Assembly: GCA_015062045.1 (NCBI GenBank) | Contig: SUVJ01000003.1 | Location: forward strand, 1 to 64,000 | Source: Akkermansiaceae bacterium | Lineage (GTDB): Bacteria; Verrucomicrobiota; Verrucomicrobiia; Verrucomicrobiales; Akkermansiaceae | DNA: 64,000 nucleotides | Direction: 5' to 3' | Part shown: positions 8,473 through 18,124 of the stretch, in pieces | Layout of the letters: every line of letters begins with the position of its first letter | Numbering within the stretch: position 1 is the first letter of the stretch | The notes under the pieces: model-generated | The model's database searches: none | What the model saw: only the letters and a program-made list of their open reading frames with translations | What the model was told of the DNA's origin: nothing | Made by a program: the position numbers and the translations under genes

Positions 8473-9174
8473 ATGTCGAAAAAGGGGCAAAAGAAAAAGA
8501 TACGGCTTTTTAATTGTAACAACGTAAAAGCCGATCGAGAGGCGCAGGAGGAAGCAGCCGACTTTTTAGCAAGAATTGAAGGCATGCGACGCGCCTACAA
8601 AGCAGATGATATCCCCCTTACCCGCTTACAACAACAATTGGCAGAGCAAATTGAGCAAGCTTTTGCCGGGGTGAGCTGCCAAGAAACAGCCCATGTACTA
8701 CTTTGTGGTGAAGCTGCAGATGATTATGTGAGCAACGAGGCGCAGGCGGTGCTGGCCAGCAAAGAAATACGCGACGACTGGCACCATATACCGGATGATT
8801 TGCTTTTTGCCTGTTCTTTTGCGCTTTGTTATGCAGATGCCGAGGCCTACCGCTTTTTGGTGCCGCGTTTCATGATTGGGGCATTACACGGCGTAGTGGA
8901 GTGCTACCCGGGTATTAGCCCCAAGAATGAAAGGTTAGCAGAATATGAGCGCCAACAGATGCAACTGCTCACCCCGACGCAACAACAGTGTATATCAGAC
9001 TTCCTGAGTCTTGATAATGTGAATGAGCAAGATAACACATACTACGGGCGCAACCAATTTACCCCCATAGAATTAGATGAATACCACGCCCGATACGAGC
9101 AAGAGATGACGCTCCGCGAATATGGTGCCATGCTGATGAAACGCTATGCAGAGCGCGTGGGCATCGGGCAATAA
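8473..9174 (+). CDS. Hypothetical protein
   Basis: 233 aa ORF, SD-like aggag and TACAAT (8461-8466) upstream. Confidence 0.7.
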   Translation: MSKKGQKKKIRLFNCNNVKADREAQEEAADFLARIEGMRRAYKADDIPLTRLQQQLAEQIEQAFAGVSCQETAHVLLCGEAADDYVSNEAQAVLASKEIRDDWHHIPDDLLFACSFALCYADAEAYRFLVPRFMIGALHGVVECYPGISPKNERLAEYERQQMQLLTPTQQQCISDFLSLDNVNEQDNTYYGRNQFTPIELDEYHARYEQEMTLREYGAMLMKRYAERVGIGQ

Positions 9175-9200
9175 AGGAGCAGCGTTGCAGTTGATTGCGG

Positions 9201-10523
9201 CTACTTAACCTCTGCCTCCACCGCGCCTTGGGAGAGGGTAATGTGCAGCGGGGTGCCGGGGGGAAGCTCTGCGGCGTTGCGTGCCAAGGTGCCATCCGGT
9301 TTGCGGACGAGGGCAAAACCGCGGTTGATCGCATTTTGGGGGCTGACGGCACGCAGCTCTGCCTCTTTGACACGTAAGGCAGCGTGAGCAGATTCCATTT
9401 TGCGTGCTACAGCATGGTGCATGCGGGATAAAGCGGCATCCAACGCATGGTGGGTGGCCTGAAAACGCGGGTAAAGGGCACGCGGGGAAACGCGGGCAGC
9501 CAACACCTGCAAGCGTGAGGTTGCAGCACTGTGGTGCTCTCGGCAGGTGCGGCGCAGCTCCTCCTCAAAAACATCCAATCGTTGAGCAAAGGGAGCCAAG
9601 GTATTGAGGGGTTGGCGCAAAGGCCCCTGCTCTGCCAGGCGCAGGCGCAAGCGGGCATGCTCCAGCGCACGGGTGCACGCGCGGCGCAGGTAAGCCTCCG
9701 TTTGTTGCAGGCGTGTAGTGAGCTCTGCGGAGTCCGGGGTGGTAAGCTCGATGGCTGCGGTGGGGGTGGGGGCCCGCAGGTCTGCCACAAAGTCTGCAAT
9801 GGTAAAATCCGTTTCATGGCCCACGGCAGATACAACGGGGAGCTTGCTGGCAGCAATGGCGCGTGCCAGGGATTCTTCATTAAAGCACCACAAATCCTCC
9901 AAGGAGCCGCCGCCTCGGGCAATGATAAGGTAGTCTACCTGCGGTAGGGAGAATCGCTCCGCTTGGTTCCACTGTTCAATGGCGCGGGCTATGCCCAGCT
10001 CTGCCCCGCGGCCTTGCACCTGTACGGGGTATAGGTATGCCTGCATCCACGGCGCGCGGGATTCGAGGCGGTGGCGCATATCCTGAATAACCGCCCCGGA
10101 GGCAGAGGTAATAAGCCCCACGCTTTTGGGGAATCGGGGGATGGGCTTTTTGCGGGCGGGAGAGAAGAGGCCCTCTGCCTCGAGCTTGCGTTTAAGTGCC
10201 TCAAACTGCTGTTGCAGGGAGCCTAAGCCTGCCTCCCTCACGCTGCTGACAACAAATTGCAGGCTGCCTCGGCCCTCCCACACAGTGGGTTTACCGGTGA
10301 GCTCCACGAGCATGCCCTCCCTGAGGCGCACACGGCAATACATGGCCTGATAACGGTAAAAGACGCACTGCAGCTGGGCAGAGACGTCTTTTACGGTAAA
10401 ATAAGTATGGCCACTACCGGCCATTTTGCAAGAGCCTACCTCGCCCACAACGCACTGCTCGCCCACACCGTATTCTACAGCGGATTTGAGGCGAGACACC
10501 AACTCTGTGACACTCAGAGGCAT
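9201..10523 (-). CDS. xseA: Exodeoxyribonuclease VII large subunit
   Basis: OB-fold N-terminus, ...GLITSASGAVIQDM..., DYLIIARGGGSLEDLWCFNEE, VVSAVGHETDFTIADFVADLRAPTPTAA. Confidence 0.97.
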   Translation of the reverse strand: MPLSVTELVSRLKSAVEYGVGEQCVVGEVGSCKMAGSGHTYFTVKDVSAQLQCVFYRYQAMYCRVRLREGMLVELTGKPTVWEGRGSLQFVVSSVREAGLGSLQQQFEALKRKLEAEGLFSPARKKPIPRFPKSVGLITSASGAVIQDMRHRLESRAPWMQAYLYPVQVQGRGAELGIARAIEQWNQAERFSLPQVDYLIIARGGGSLEDLWCFNEESLARAIAASKLPVVSAVGHETDFTIADFVADLRAPTPTAAIELTTPDSAELTTRLQQTEAYLRRACTRALEHARLRLRLAEQGPLRQPLNTLAPFAQRLDVFEEELRRTCREHHSAATSRLQVLAARVSPRALYPRFQATHHALDAALSRMHHAVARKMESAHAALRVKEAELRAVSPQNAINRGFALVRKPDGTLARNAAELPPGTPLHITLSQGAVEAEVK

Positions 10524-10532
10524 GCAGGGCTA

Positions 10533-10859
10533 TCAATCGCGAGGCACCAAGGGGGCGTTGGGGTCTGCCCAATCTGCGGAATAGCCTTTGGCGTAGGAGA
10601 AAAGATCCCTGTGGATGTACTCATAGTACAGCTCACGTTGCTCCTCTTGCAGGCGCTCCCAAATGGCAACATTAAGGGCACGGGCCACTTTTTGCATCAT
10701 TTTAAGAGTGAGCTGACGGCCCATGCGGGCTTTTTGCACCTGTTTGTGCGTGAGTTGCTCCAGAGAGACATTGACGAGGTCATGATTATCCAGCCCCCAA
10801 GCCTGCATAATATCATCTATACGCTGGGGGCCGTGGTTACGTTCGTTTGCTTCGTTCAT
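10533..10859 (-). CDS. Hypothetical, HTH-like protein
   Basis: 108 aa, helical, possible HTH (QVQKARMGRQLTLKMMQKVARALN). Confidence 0.6.
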   Translation of the reverse strand: MNEANERNHGPQRIDDIMQAWGLDNHDLVNVSLEQLTHKQVQKARMGRQLTLKMMQKVARALNVAIWERLQEEQRELYYEYIHRDLFSYAKGYSADWADPNAPLVPRD

Positions 10860-10905
10860 CTTTAAGGATACGTTTATTTAAGGGAGAAAACGGGGGAAGA
10901 TGGCA

Positions 10906-11439
10906 TCAGAACCCCGGCACATGGCGCACGTAGAAACCGGCGCACTTGCGGGATTTGGTGTACCAACGCGGGCCGATACCCGTGCGCGTGCCCGAGGTAT
11001 CAAAACGCAAGCCGGCTACCACCAAAAACACATGGCCACGCTTAACATACACGGTAAGCCATTTGCCATAGCCGGGCTTGCCCCAGCTTAAAAATTGACG
11101 ACTGGTGCGGTATTGAACGCGCCCCATCATGCCGGCCTCCCGCAGCACAAAACCAACGGAGCCGGAGCAATCATAGCCGGTGTCTACATGCCTGCCATGG
11201 CCACCGCCACTGCGGTACGGGCAATGCACAATTTTGTTACCTGCGGCAATGAGCTTTTTGATACGCTTAGGAGCCTTAGAGGGCGCCACAGCCTTGTTTC
11301 CGCGCATATACGCGGTGTAGCCTTCCACGTACACATACTCAGGCGTGGCGGCGTTTTGTTGCAACTGTTGCTGTTGCCGGCAACCCGGTTGGGTTATCAG
11401 CATAACAGTGAGCATAAGAGCTGTTAAGAACCGAATCAT
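10906..11439 (-). CDS. NlpC/P60-like lipoprotein peptidase
   Basis: Lipobox ITQPGC; YDCSGSVGFVL...; HVFLVVAGLRFDT; start taken at MIRFLTALML. Confidence 0.7.
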   Translation of the reverse strand: MIRFLTALMLTVMLITQPGCRQQQQLQQNAATPEYVYVEGYTAYMRGNKAVAPSKAPKRIKKLIAAGNKIVHCPYRSGGGHGRHVDTGYDCSGSVGFVLREAGMMGRVQYRTSRQFLSWGKPGYGKWLTVYVKRGHVFLVVAGLRFDTSGTRTGIGPRWYTKSRKCAGFYVRHVPGF

Positions 11440-11687
11440 TGTGAGAGGTATATGATAGAGTGGGTGAGAGTGATGCGGGCGGGACTTTACCACACATGTA
11501 ACAATTAGGCAAGCCGAATCCGAAATTTATTTGCATTTTTTATCTGTTTTTTTTGTAAAAGTGACGCCGTCTCTGGATTTTTCCCTCTTTGTCATCAAAA
11601 ATAACACGTTTTCGGATGCTCATTTTTTGCTTAAGCTCACTTAAACATCATGCCGTATAAGTATTTTTCGGGAGACAACGGCATTAA

Positions 11688-11722
11688 ACAGCCCCCTGTT
11701 GCCAAGGCAGCAGGGGGCTGTA
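11688..11722 (-). terminator. Terminator hairpin downstream of gdhA
   Basis: acagccccctg...cagggggctgt, 11-bp stem. Confidence 0.75.
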
Positions 11723-11749
11723 CGGTTTAAAACGCGTGAGACGTGGTCT

Positions 11750-13108
11750 TTATACAAGGCCCTGGTCAATCATGGCGTCTGCCACCTTCACGAAACCGGC
11801 AATGTTGGCACCGGCCACGTAGTTGGTGAAGTCACCCGCGGAGTCCGGGGAATACTCACGGGCGTGGTTGTATGCGTTCTCGTGAATATCGCTCATGATG
11901 GAGTGGAGCTTGGCGTCCACCTCTTTAGCGGTCCACTTAAGGCGCATGCTGTTTTGGGACATCTCCAAACCGGAGGTAGCTACGCCGCCGGCATTGGCAG
12001 CCTTGGCGGGGCCGTAAAGGATTTTGGCTTGCAGGTAGGCGTTGATGCCGTCCAAATCCGTGGGCATGTTAGCACCCTCTGCCACGAGCATACAGCCGTT
12101 TTTGATGAGGGTAGCGGCATCTGCACCGTTGATTTCGTTTTGCGTAGCGCAGGGGAAAGCGCAGTCGCAGGGAACACTCCAGGGGCGCTGGTTCTCAAAG
12201 TACTGCACACCGGGGAAGGCGTCTGCATACTCTTTGATACGGCCACGGCGCTCGTTTTTGAGCTCCATAATCCATGCGAGTTTCTCCTCGGTAATGCCGG
12301 CGGGGTCGAAGACATAGCCGTTGGAGTCTGACATGGTCACAACCTTGGCACCCAGTTGGTTGAGCTTTTGTACCAAGTACTGAGCCACGTTACCGGAGCC
12401 GGAAACCACGCAAACCTTGCCCTGCAAGTCGTCATTTTTGGTGGCGAGCATGTTTTGAGCAAAGTATACGCAACCGTAGCCGGTAGCCTCCGGGCGAATC
12501 AGAGAGCCGCCCCAGTTGAGAGCCTTGCCGGTGAGCACGCCCGTAAACTCATTGCGCAGGCGCTTATACTGGCCGTACATGAAACCGATTTCACGACCAC
12601 CCACACCGATATCGCCGGCGGGCACGTCCGTATCAGCCCCGATGTGGCGGGAGAGCTCGGTCATAAAGCTTTGGCAAAAGCGCATTACCTCTGCACGGCT
12701 CTTGCCCTTGGGGTCAAAGTCTGCACCGCCTTTACCGCCACCCATAGCAAGCGTGGTAAGGGAGTTCTTGAACACCTGCTCAAAGCCAAGGAACTTGAGG
12801 ATGCCCAGGTTAACAGACGGGTGGAAGCGAATACCCCCCTTATAAGGCCCGATGGCGCTGTTAAACTGTACACGATAACCACGGTTAACGTGAATTTTTC
12901 CATTATCATCCATCCAGGGCACACGGAAAATGATGGTACGCTCAGGCTCCGTGATGCGCTCCAAGATGCAATTGTCTTCGTACTTCTTGTTAGCGGAAAG
13001 CACAGGGGTGATGGTAGAGATCACCTCCTGCACTGCCTGCAGGAACTCGGGTTCGGCTGCATTTTTAGCGCGAACTTGCTCCAGCACTCGTGTGGTGTAA
13101 TCAGTCAT
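11750..13108 (-). CDS. gdhA: NADP-specific glutamate dehydrogenase
   Basis: RVQFNSAIGPYKGGIRFHPSVNLGILKFLGFEQVFKNSLTTLAMGGGKGGADFDPKGKS; start taken at MTDYTTRVLEQV. Confidence 0.97.
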   Translation of the reverse strand: MTDYTTRVLEQVRAKNAAEPEFLQAVQEVISTITPVLSANKKYEDNCILERITEPERTIIFRVPWMDDNGKIHVNRGYRVQFNSAIGPYKGGIRFHPSVNLGILKFLGFEQVFKNSLTTLAMGGGKGGADFDPKGKSRAEVMRFCQSFMTELSRHIGADTDVPAGDIGVGGREIGFMYGQYKRLRNEFTGVLTGKALNWGGSLIRPEATGYGCVYFAQNMLATKNDDLQGKVCVVSGSGNVAQYLVQKLNQLGAKVVTMSDSNGYVFDPAGITEEKLAWIMELKNERRGRIKEYADAFPGVQYFENQRPWSVPCDCAFPCATQNEINGADAATLIKNGCMLVAEGANMPTDLDGINAYLQAKILYGPAKAANAGGVATSGLEMSQNSMRLKWTAKEVDAKLHSIMSDIHENAYNHAREYSPDSAGDFTNYVAGANIAGFVKVADAMIDQGLV

Positions 13109-13240
13109 ATAATTTGTGCTTACTGGGTTCCGCCGAATCCTCATTTTTTTGAATTTTCGGCGGGTCAGCGCGCGGATTATATCAAAAAGTTTTCATTTGA
13201 AAAGACTTTTTTTTGAAATTAGCTAAAAAAATGGTAACAA

Positions 13241-13678
13241 TTACCCCTTTTGAGGTGTAGGAGGGGGCGGGAGCAGATTCATTTTTCTGAGCTCATCTGC
13301 CATATCCCGCACGGCATCCGGGTTCAAAACATCGGAGCTTATTTCGAAGGTATAGGCAGGAGAGACGATAGTAATTTTGCAGGAGGCGACGCCGCCGGAG
13401 TCGGACTCATCATACGAGACGGAGGTGATATCCTCCCACCGTATGTGTTGGGTACCGAACAACGTGATACGAGAAATACGCACCGTATTGACCCGATAAG
13501 AGAAGGAGGCATAATACGCCCCCCACAACGTGGCTGCGGCACATGCAAAGACAATGGCAAAGCTTGTGCCCCACCCCGGTGTGCGGGTGTACATAACATA
13601 GACACAGGCAAAAATAACGGCAAAGGTACAGCCTATGTAAAAGTGGCTGTTAGCGGCGCGGAGGGTTCTGGGTGACAT
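13241..13678 (-). CDS. Hypothetical membrane protein with PH-like domain
   Basis: 145 aa, two N-terminal TM segments. Confidence 0.65.
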   Translation of the reverse strand: MSPRTLRAANSHFYIGCTFAVIFACVYVMYTRTPGWGTSFAIVFACAAATLWGAYYASFSYRVNTVRISRITLFGTQHIRWEDITSVSYDESDSGGVASCKITIVSPAYTFEISSDVLNPDAVRDMADELRKMNLLPPPPTPQKG

Positions 13679-13751
13679 GGCGGTACATAAAAAACAGAGT
13701 CGCCGCTATATTGCCACAGCAACGACTCTGCCGAAAAGTTTGCAATTGAAA

Positions 13752-14576
13752 TTAACCGGTGATGGGCACCTGCGGCATATCCGTATTATCACCGCCGGGG
13801 CGGTACTTAACGTCATCCTTGCGCACGGCACCACCGCGGTTGTAGTCCTCTACACCAGCGCTGATGTATACGGGCATGTTCATCTCCGTATACTTATAGA
13901 GGTTAGCGGCAACATCGTAAGGGGTGCGGATGCAGCCGTGGGAGAGTCTGCGGCCGGGTATCACTTTACCGCCATGAATTCCCACACCATCCCACGTCAG
14001 GCGGTTCCAATTAGGCATACCGGCGGGGCGGAACGTGGCTCCCTCGGGGATACCCTTGGCGGTATCTGCATTGGAGTCAATCGTCTTGCCGTTTTTAACG
14101 AACTTGCCATAACGGTTAGATTTGTGGTCTTTCTCCTTTTGGAGGATCAGGAAGGTACCCGTGGGGGTTTCATGACCATCCGTACCGGTGGATACGGGCC
14201 AGTCATACGCCACGTTACCCTCCACATACATGCGAGCACGCTGCTGCGGCAAGCAGATGATAATTTTGGAGTTAAAGCGCGTGGCCTGAGAAAGCAAGGC
14301 GGGGTTACAGAAGTTTTTGATGGTTTTGGGGTACTCCGGCTGAGCCACAAAGTGCTCATAAGTGCCCGTGGGGTACGGGTTAACATAGCCGGGTTGATCC
14401 TTACCCTGTATCAACAGGGGATTCACGCCCCCCGTCTCTGAATACAGAGAGGGTGTGAGCAGAGGATTTTGTGCATTGTGCACGTTGACACCGTTGTACT
14501 CACCGATGGTGGGGTTACAGGATGCCAACACGGTAACCAGCGCTGCGGCAGCGCAAAAAAGAGGCTTCTTCATCAT
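13752..14576 (-). CDS. L,D-transpeptidase (YkuD) lipoprotein
   Basis: Lipobox VLASC; HGGKVIPGRRLSHGCIRTPYDVAANLY. Confidence 0.92.
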   Translation of the reverse strand: MMKKPLFCAAAALVTVLASCNPTIGEYNGVNVHNAQNPLLTPSLYSETGGVNPLLIQGKDQPGYVNPYPTGTYEHFVAQPEYPKTIKNFCNPALLSQATRFNSKIIICLPQQRARMYVEGNVAYDWPVSTGTDGHETPTGTFLILQKEKDHKSNRYGKFVKNGKTIDSNADTAKGIPEGATFRPAGMPNWNRLTWDGVGIHGGKVIPGRRLSHGCIRTPYDVAANLYKYTEMNMPVYISAGVEDYNRGGAVRKDDVKYRPGGDNTDMPQVPITG

Positions 14577-15280
14577 CAGTTCCGGGGTAATTTGATTGTT
14601 TGACCGACACGAATGCGGTTAGCCATGTCGGGGGTAAAGCCATTGGTGGCCATGATAGCGGAAACGGTGGTGCCGTTTCTCGCTGCAATGCCGGACAATG
14701 TATCACCCGCCACAACCGTATACGTTCTGTATGAAGCTGTAGACGTTTGCGGAACGGTGGGGGCAACACCTTGATAGGACGGCATGGTGGCAGCCGGAGC
14801 TGCGCCGGGCACCTGCAACACCTGCCCTACGCGCAAAGCGTTGGGGTTGGCAGCAAGGCCATTGAGTGAGATGAGGGTGGAAGTACTGACACCGTGGCGG
14901 GCAGCGATGGAGCTGAGGGTATCGCCGGGTTGCACGGTATAACTGCGGTTTGCAGCCTGTTGCACAGGCATTTGAGCAGCTTGCACCGGGGGCTGAGGGG
15001 TAGCAGTGTGCGGGTGCTGTTGCTGCACCTGCGACATGAACCCTGCCCGGCGAGAGGGCTGTGCAGCCTGCTGCGGCTGCACGGGTTGCTGCGGGGCAGC
15101 AGGCTGCACGGATATATCCGGCAGGCGCTGCCCGCTCTCTATAATCACCGTATCATTCTGCGGGGATGAAACGGACTCCCCAATCCAGCCGACATCCACC
15201 TTGGGCCCGCCCGTGGAGCAGGAGCAAAGCATGCCTACAGCACCGCTGATAACAAGCAGATTAAGGGGAGAGCGTTTCAT
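14576..15280 (-). CDS. LysM-domain lipoprotein
   Basis: Lipobox GMLCSC; two LysM motifs [17 protein letters not shown] and [17 protein letters not shown]. Confidence 0.92.
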   Translation of the reverse strand: MKRSPLNLLVISGAVGMLCSCSTGGPKVDVGWIGESVSSPQNDTVIIESGQRLPDISVQPAAPQQPVQPQQAAQPSRRAGFMSQVQQQHPHTATPQPPVQAAQMPVQQAANRSYTVQPGDTLSSIAARHGVSTSTLISLNGLAANPNALRVGQVLQVPGAAPAATMPSYQGVAPTVPQTSTASYRTYTVVAGDTLSGIAARNGTTVSAIMATNGFTPDMANRIRVGQTIKLPRN

Positions 15281-15313
15281 ATCCTATCCGAGAATTGAGA
15301 TGTGTGGTATGCT

Positions 15314-16168
15314 TTACTTCTTCTTGGCAGGGGCCGGAATCGTCAGGCGCTTGCCGGGACGAATCTTGGCGGCATCCTTAAGGCTCATGTTGTTAGCCTT
15401 GAGGATCTGCGTATAAGGCACACCGTATTTCTTGGCGATACCGGAGATGGTTTCACCCTTAGCCACAACGTGTGTGCGAGCCTTACCCGTGCTACCGCCG
15501 GCAGCATTCTTCTTGCCGGGCTTGTAATCCTTGGGAATATAGCGCACCTTAATCACCTGACCGGGATAGATAGTGTCCCCCTTCAGCTTGGAGTCCTTCT
15601 TAATCTGGGCAATGGTGGTACGGCTGCGCTTGGCAATGTCGTGCAGGTTGTCACCCTTGCGCACCGTGTAAGTAATAAGCGTGGGCTCGGTGAACTTCTT
15701 GGCCGGTTTCTTGCCCTGCGGTTTCTTGGTTTGTGCAGGCTTGGGTTTTACCTGTACAGGCTTTTGAGGCTTAACAACAGGCTTTGTATTGGTTGCAAGA
15801 GCAGATTCTTGCGGGGTTACCACAGGCCCGGTTGCCAAAGGATCGGACGGAGCCTCGATAAAAGGCATATCCTCCGTGGGGGGCGGGGGATTTTGTGCAA
15901 TATGCTCAGGCTGAACTTGAGACGACGCACTGCCGTTTACGTTGGCCATAGTCTGCGTCTCGTCCGGTATAAGAGTATCGTTGCGATTCTGTGAATAAGG
16001 AGCGGCTGCAATTTGTTCATCCTCATTACCTTCAAGCAGCCACGGCGGAATTTCGCCGTCATCTACGGTATAATTATCGGTCGTTTCGTAAACATCCGTG
16101 CTGCTGCATGAGCTGAATGCCACCAGCAGAGATGCACCTATACCCAGTGCTACTATTGTTTTCTTCAT
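15314..16168 (-). CDS. LysM-domain lipoprotein
   Basis: VAFSSC lipobox; YTVRKGDNLHDIAKRS and HVVAKGETISGIAKKYG; start taken at MKKTIVALGIG. Confidence 0.92.
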   Translation of the reverse strand: MKKTIVALGIGASLLVAFSSCSSTDVYETTDNYTVDDGEIPPWLLEGNEDEQIAAAPYSQNRNDTLIPDETQTMANVNGSASSQVQPEHIAQNPPPPTEDMPFIEAPSDPLATGPVVTPQESALATNTKPVVKPQKPVQVKPKPAQTKKPQGKKPAKKFTEPTLITYTVRKGDNLHDIAKRSRTTIAQIKKDSKLKGDTIYPGQVIKVRYIPKDYKPGKKNAAGGSTGKARTHVVAKGETISGIAKKYGVPYTQILKANNMSLKDAAKIRPGKRLTIPAPAKKK

Positions 16169-16302
16169 ACGCGGAAAGGGTAGCAAATTTTCACGCTGTT
16201 TGCAAGCTTTTATCCTATTTTTTTCCATAGTCTCATTGATGCAGGGGCAAACACCGCCGCACCCCCTCAGCGGTACGGCGATGTTTTTATTTTTGATTCT
16301 TG

Positions 16303-17310
16303 TTAACGACGATGCCCACCGCCGGAGGGACGCCCACCACCCATGCTCGGGCGAGACGGTGCGGACGGACGGCTCACGCTGGGGCGAGACGGTGCAGACG
16401 GGCGGCTCACGCTGGGGCGAGACGGTGCAGACGGGCGGCTCACGCTGGGGCGAGACGGTGCGGACGGACGGCTCACGCTAGGGCGAGACGGTGCGGACGG
16501 GCGGCTCACGCCGGGGCGAGACGGTGCGGACGGACGGCTCATGCTCGGGCGAGATGAATTTGACGGGCTACCGAGCGCAGGACGAGGATTCGAGTTACCC
16601 GAGGGGCGGCTGCTCACATTGGGGCGACCATTATTGTTCCCCGGTCTCGAGTTAAAATCGGGGCGGCCGTTATTGGGGCGGCTGCTCACACCGGGGCGGC
16701 TGTTGTTGTTGCCCGGTCTCGCATTGAAAGAGGGGCGGTTGCCATGGTTGTTATTGTTGAATGCCCCATTGGGGCGCCCGTTGTTGGGGCGGTTAGCCTG
16801 GTGATTACCATGTGAGCCGTTGGGGCGGCCATTATGATGTGCGTTACCATGATTAGGCTTGCCACTATGCCCTATGGGTTTACCCAACACAGAGGACGGG
16901 TTCTTGTGAATGGGTGCATGCATGCCACCGGAGGGACGCTTGTGCGGCTGATGCCCCGGTGCATATTTGGGCGGTGCCGGTACCCTGTGACAGTGGTGCG
17001 GGTGGTGGTGGTGCCCGTGGTACCAAGGGGCGGGGCCCCAGTCCGGCACGTAACACCACGCCGTAAGTGCAGCAATGCTGAATATGGCAGCACCCGCAGC
17101 CGTGTATCCATACACCGGGCGACCATACGCATACCCGTATATCGGGAAACCGTTCACGTCGTAGCTGGCATTCGTCCAGGCTACGGATGAGCTGAACCCG
17201 GGTGAAGCGTATGATACGGAGGCTCCCCACACCCCGGCATCCGTCACGCATGAGCTCAGCAGTACTGCGGCTCCTGCAACGATGGCTATTGATATTTTTT
17301 TGATTTTCAT
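16303..17310 (-). CDS. His/Asn/Pro/Arg-rich secreted low-complexity protein
   Basis: Signal peptide/lipobox AVLLSSC; HGHHHHPHHCH; C-terminal (RPSAPSRPSVS)n. Confidence 0.8.
   Translation of the reverse strand: MKIKKISIAIVAGAAVLLSSCVTDAGVWGASVSYASPGFSSSVAWTNASYDVNGFPIYGYAYGRPVYGYTAAGAAIFSIAALTAWCYVPDWGPAPWYHGHHHHPHHCHRVPAPPKYAPGHQPHKRPSGGMHAPIHKNPSSVLGKPIGHSGKPNHGNAHHNGRPNGSHGNHQANRPNNGRPNGAFNNNNHGNRPSFNARPGNNNSRPGVSSRPNNGRPDFNSRPGNNNGRPNVSSRPSGNSNPRPALGSPSNSSRPSMSRPSAPSRPGVSRPSAPSRPSVSRPSAPSRPSVSRPSAPSRPSVSRPSAPSRPSVSRPSAPSRPSMGGGRPSGGGHRR
16345..16560. repeat. 33-bp tandem repeat within CDS
   Basis: About six copies of gacggtgcggacggacggctcacgctggggcga-like unit encoding an 11-aa repeat. 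Confidence 0.9.
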
Positions 17311-17566
17311 GTTGTCTCCTTTTTTTGCGCGTTTAAACTTTTCCCCGCAAAGTGATAAACTCTTACCCCTGCGGCTTAGTTAAATTATAGCAACTATTTT
17401 TTATTTGACAAGTATATTTTTGTATTATGACGACAAAAAGTTATATTTTCTGAACAAAAAGCAAAATTTAGGTAACATAATGCATAAATTTTTCATCTTT
17501 ACTTGACAAAAGGGAGCAAATATGATAAAAACTGCGCACGTTCCTGCGTTCAATGCAGGCCACGAG

Positions 17567-17639
17567 TGGTCTCGTGGTGTAAAGGTAGCACTGCAGATTT
17601 TGATTCTGCCTGTCTTGGTTCGAATCCAGGCGAGACTAT
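17567..17639 (+). tRNA. tRNA-Gln (anticodon TTG)
   Basis: Cloverleaf: acceptor tggtctc/gagacta, anticodon arm gcaga-ttTTGat-tctgc, T-arm ggttcgaatcc; no encoded CCA. Confidence 0.95.
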
Positions 17640-17680
17640 AAAAGAGCCGTTTGAGGAAACTCAGGCGGCTCTTTTGTTTT
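17640..17680 (+). terminator. Terminator downstream of tRNA-Gln
   Basis: aaagagccg...cggctctttt hairpin with T-run. Confidence 0.8.
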
Positions 17681-17700
17681 GAACTGCACATGGTAAAAAA

Positions 17701-17740
17701 GCGGAGCCCACCGACTCAGAATCGATGGGCTCCGCAGGTT
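17701..17740 (-). terminator. Terminator hairpin downstream of trxA
   Basis: gcggagccca...tgggctccgc, 10-bp stem; T-run on the minus strand. Confidence 0.7.
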
Positions 17741-17760
17741 AAAGTTTAAAAGGAGTAATG

Positions 17761-18078
17761 TTACATGCAGGCACGCAGGTGAGCCAAGATGTTATCCTTG
17801 GATGTAGCACCGGTGATGCGATCCACCTCCTCACCGTTCTTGATGAAGACAAGCGTGGGGATATTGCGCACATTGTAGCGACGAGCAAGTTCTGCCGCCT
17901 CATCAACGTTCACCTTACCAACCTTTGCAGTAGCGGCAACCTCCGTTGCAACCTGATCCACAATGGGGGAGATCATTTTGCAGGGACCACACCAAGTAGC
18001 CCAAAAGTCAATCAACACAGGAACTGTGGAGTTGAGCACCTCTGCCTCGAAATTGCTTTCTGTAATCTGTAATGCCAT
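17761..18078 (-). CDS. trxA: Thioredoxin
   Basis: 105 aa, PVLIDFWATWCGPCKMISPIVDQ, VRNIPTLVFIKNGE. Confidence 0.97.
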   Translation of the reverse strand: MALQITESNFEAEVLNSTVPVLIDFWATWCGPCKMISPIVDQVATEVAATAKVGKVNVDEAAELARRYNVRNIPTLVFIKNGEEVDRITGATSKDNILAHLRACM

Positions 18079-18124
18079 AGTATAGACTTAGATGCAGTTT
18101 AGATGAAAACCGTTGAATAAAAGA

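Noticed and set aside
11699-13216. Long plus-strand ORFs (210 and 286 aa) opposite gdhA
   Set aside because: Antisense shadows of a clear gdhA; no family features, codon-bias artefact.
16345-16560. CRISPR-like regular repeats
   Set aside because: 33-bp units are contiguous, in frame and encode an 11-aa repeat; no spacers and no cas genes.
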